From Candidatus Magasanikbacteria bacterium RIFCSPHIGHO2_02_FULL_47_14 (lineage in GTDB: Bacteria; Patescibacteriota; Patescibacteriia; Magasanikbacterales; UBA922), in contig MFQB01000051.1 of the NCBI GenBank assembly GCA_001784275.1, forward strand, positions 16,723 through 29,209: a stretch of DNA of 12,487 bases. Direction: 5' to 3'. Shown one piece after another: positions 11,825 to 12,487 of the stretch. The notes below the pieces were generated by a model. That model had not been told where the DNA came from. It did no database searches and worked only from the letters and a program-made list of their open reading frames with translations. Both the position numbers and the translations under genes were made by a program. Each line of letters begins with the position of its first letter. The stretch's first letter is position 1.

Positions 11825-12487
11825 TTACTGCCAATACAATCTATCCTGATATCGCACATCAATATACTGCAAATTCGTAGTTGAAGAAATTTTTTGCTTC
11901 AGCAAATACGTCAGGCGCTCAAACTGTGGACTTGTGTCTTGCGACAACTGGATACGCACCTCCCACCCCTCTTTGGTGATAATGCGGGCGTCGCCAAGTC
12001 CATTATCAATAACCAGGTAGGAAAACACAAGATCTGTTTCGCTGTCGATGGCTGTGAACCATTCAATGATGCGTTTTGCATATGTTGACTCAAGGACCTG
12101 TTCATTCACTGCACCTGTTTTGTCCATAGCCGTTTTGTCATATGCTACGGGAAAGTCCCCTACCTCTGCCTGCACTGACTGAGCGTGAGGTGTGTGGTAC
12201 CTCTCGATTACCTTCTCCTCCTGAACTATCTCCCCACGTTCATTCGTGCTTGTCACAGTCTTTGTTATGGAAGTCCACTCATCCTCACCGACACGTCGTA
12301 TCTGTTCAACAATACGTCCATCGAAGCCAAGATACGCATAATATGCGCCGTTATCATAGATGATAGTAGAGAGTTTCTCCTCAACTTCTATCTCAAGTGA
12401 GTGCGGAAACGTCTTGGTGACACGAATTGATAACAAGGAAAATCGATCTTTCAGGATATCCCGGATTTCTGTGACGTTGACGAGAAA
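11825..12487 (-). CDS. ftsQ: FtsQ/DivIB-like cell division protein, 5' end outside window
   Basis: The frame is open from base 12487 and gives 220 residues to the stop at 11825-11827. The visible N-terminus is the end of a POTRA domain, EIRDILKDRFSLLSIRVTKT followed by FPHSLEIEVEEK, with the PxSLxIxVxEK signature of FtsQ. A strand-rich segment with YYAYLGFDGRIVE follows, then a less typical acidic middle (about 75-130). The end, LQYIDVRYQDRLYW, matches the closing beta strand of FtsQ (YIDLRxxxRVY). FtsQ is a bitopic membrane protein that links divisome proteins FtsL/FtsB to FtsW/FtsI; the cytoplasmic tail and membrane helix must lie beyond the window. The TTG at 12436 is not the start, since coding continues upstream. 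Confidence 0.78.
   Translation of the reverse strand, partial: FLVNVTEIRDILKDRFSLLSIRVTKTFPHSLEIEVEEKLSTIIYDNGAYYAYLGFDGRIVEQIRRVGEDEWTSITKTVTSTNERGEIVQEEKVIERYHTPHAQSVQAEVGDFPVAYDKTAMDKTGAVNEQVLESTYAKRIIEWFTAIDSETDLVFSYLVIDNGLGDARIITKEGWEVRIQLSQDTSPQFERLTYLLKQKISSTTNLQYIDVRYQDRLYWQ

Overview
The window looks like a bacterial chromosome segment with moderate GC. Compact, overlapping gene spacing, few Shine-Dalgarno motifs and the style of the proteins are compatible with the Candidate Phyla Radiation (Patescibacteria). That assignment is inference; no 16S rRNA or ribosomal protein gene is present to prove it.

Left part, positions 1-4578, is housekeeping on the + strand. It holds the 3' end of a glycyl-tRNA synthetase gene, an M16 zinc peptidase, triosephosphate isomerase (tpiA) and a membrane-anchored TPR protein. 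These are followed by tRNA-Thr(UGU), tRNA-Tyr(GUA), a terminator, and then a promoter driving a coiled-coil/M23 murein hydrolase-type protein.

Centre, positions 4608-9352, is the most remarkable part. Six genes are packed on one strand with gaps of 1-3 bases or overlaps of 4-14 bases: a class I glutamine amidotransferase-like protein, a 79-aa helical protein, a GCS2-type carboxylate-amine ligase, a 61-aa protein, a second GCS2-type ligase, and a DEDDh 3'-5' exoribonuclease. The two small proteins share a motif and look like paralogues, so the cassette [small protein + ligase] appears twice. I infer a ligase/hydrolase system that builds an amide-linked product, either on the small proteins (carrier or modifier) or with them as obligate partners. 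I know no named pathway with this layout.

Right part, positions 9353-11824, is gene-poor and AT-richer, with accessory character. It holds a small two-helix membrane protein and many inverted repeats. A 43-codon gene with a perfect Shine-Dalgarno but no normal start codon lies between the arms of a perfect 20-bp inverted repeat. There is a second, damaged-looking tRNA-Thr(UGU) and a frameshifted zinc-ribbon gene. A short structured RNA has its own promoter and terminator, and converges on a possible BECR-fold toxin gene. Both decayed genes fit a region under weak selection.

Right edge, positions 11825-12487, carries the 3' part of an FtsQ-like division gene on the - strand, so housekeeping content resumes there.
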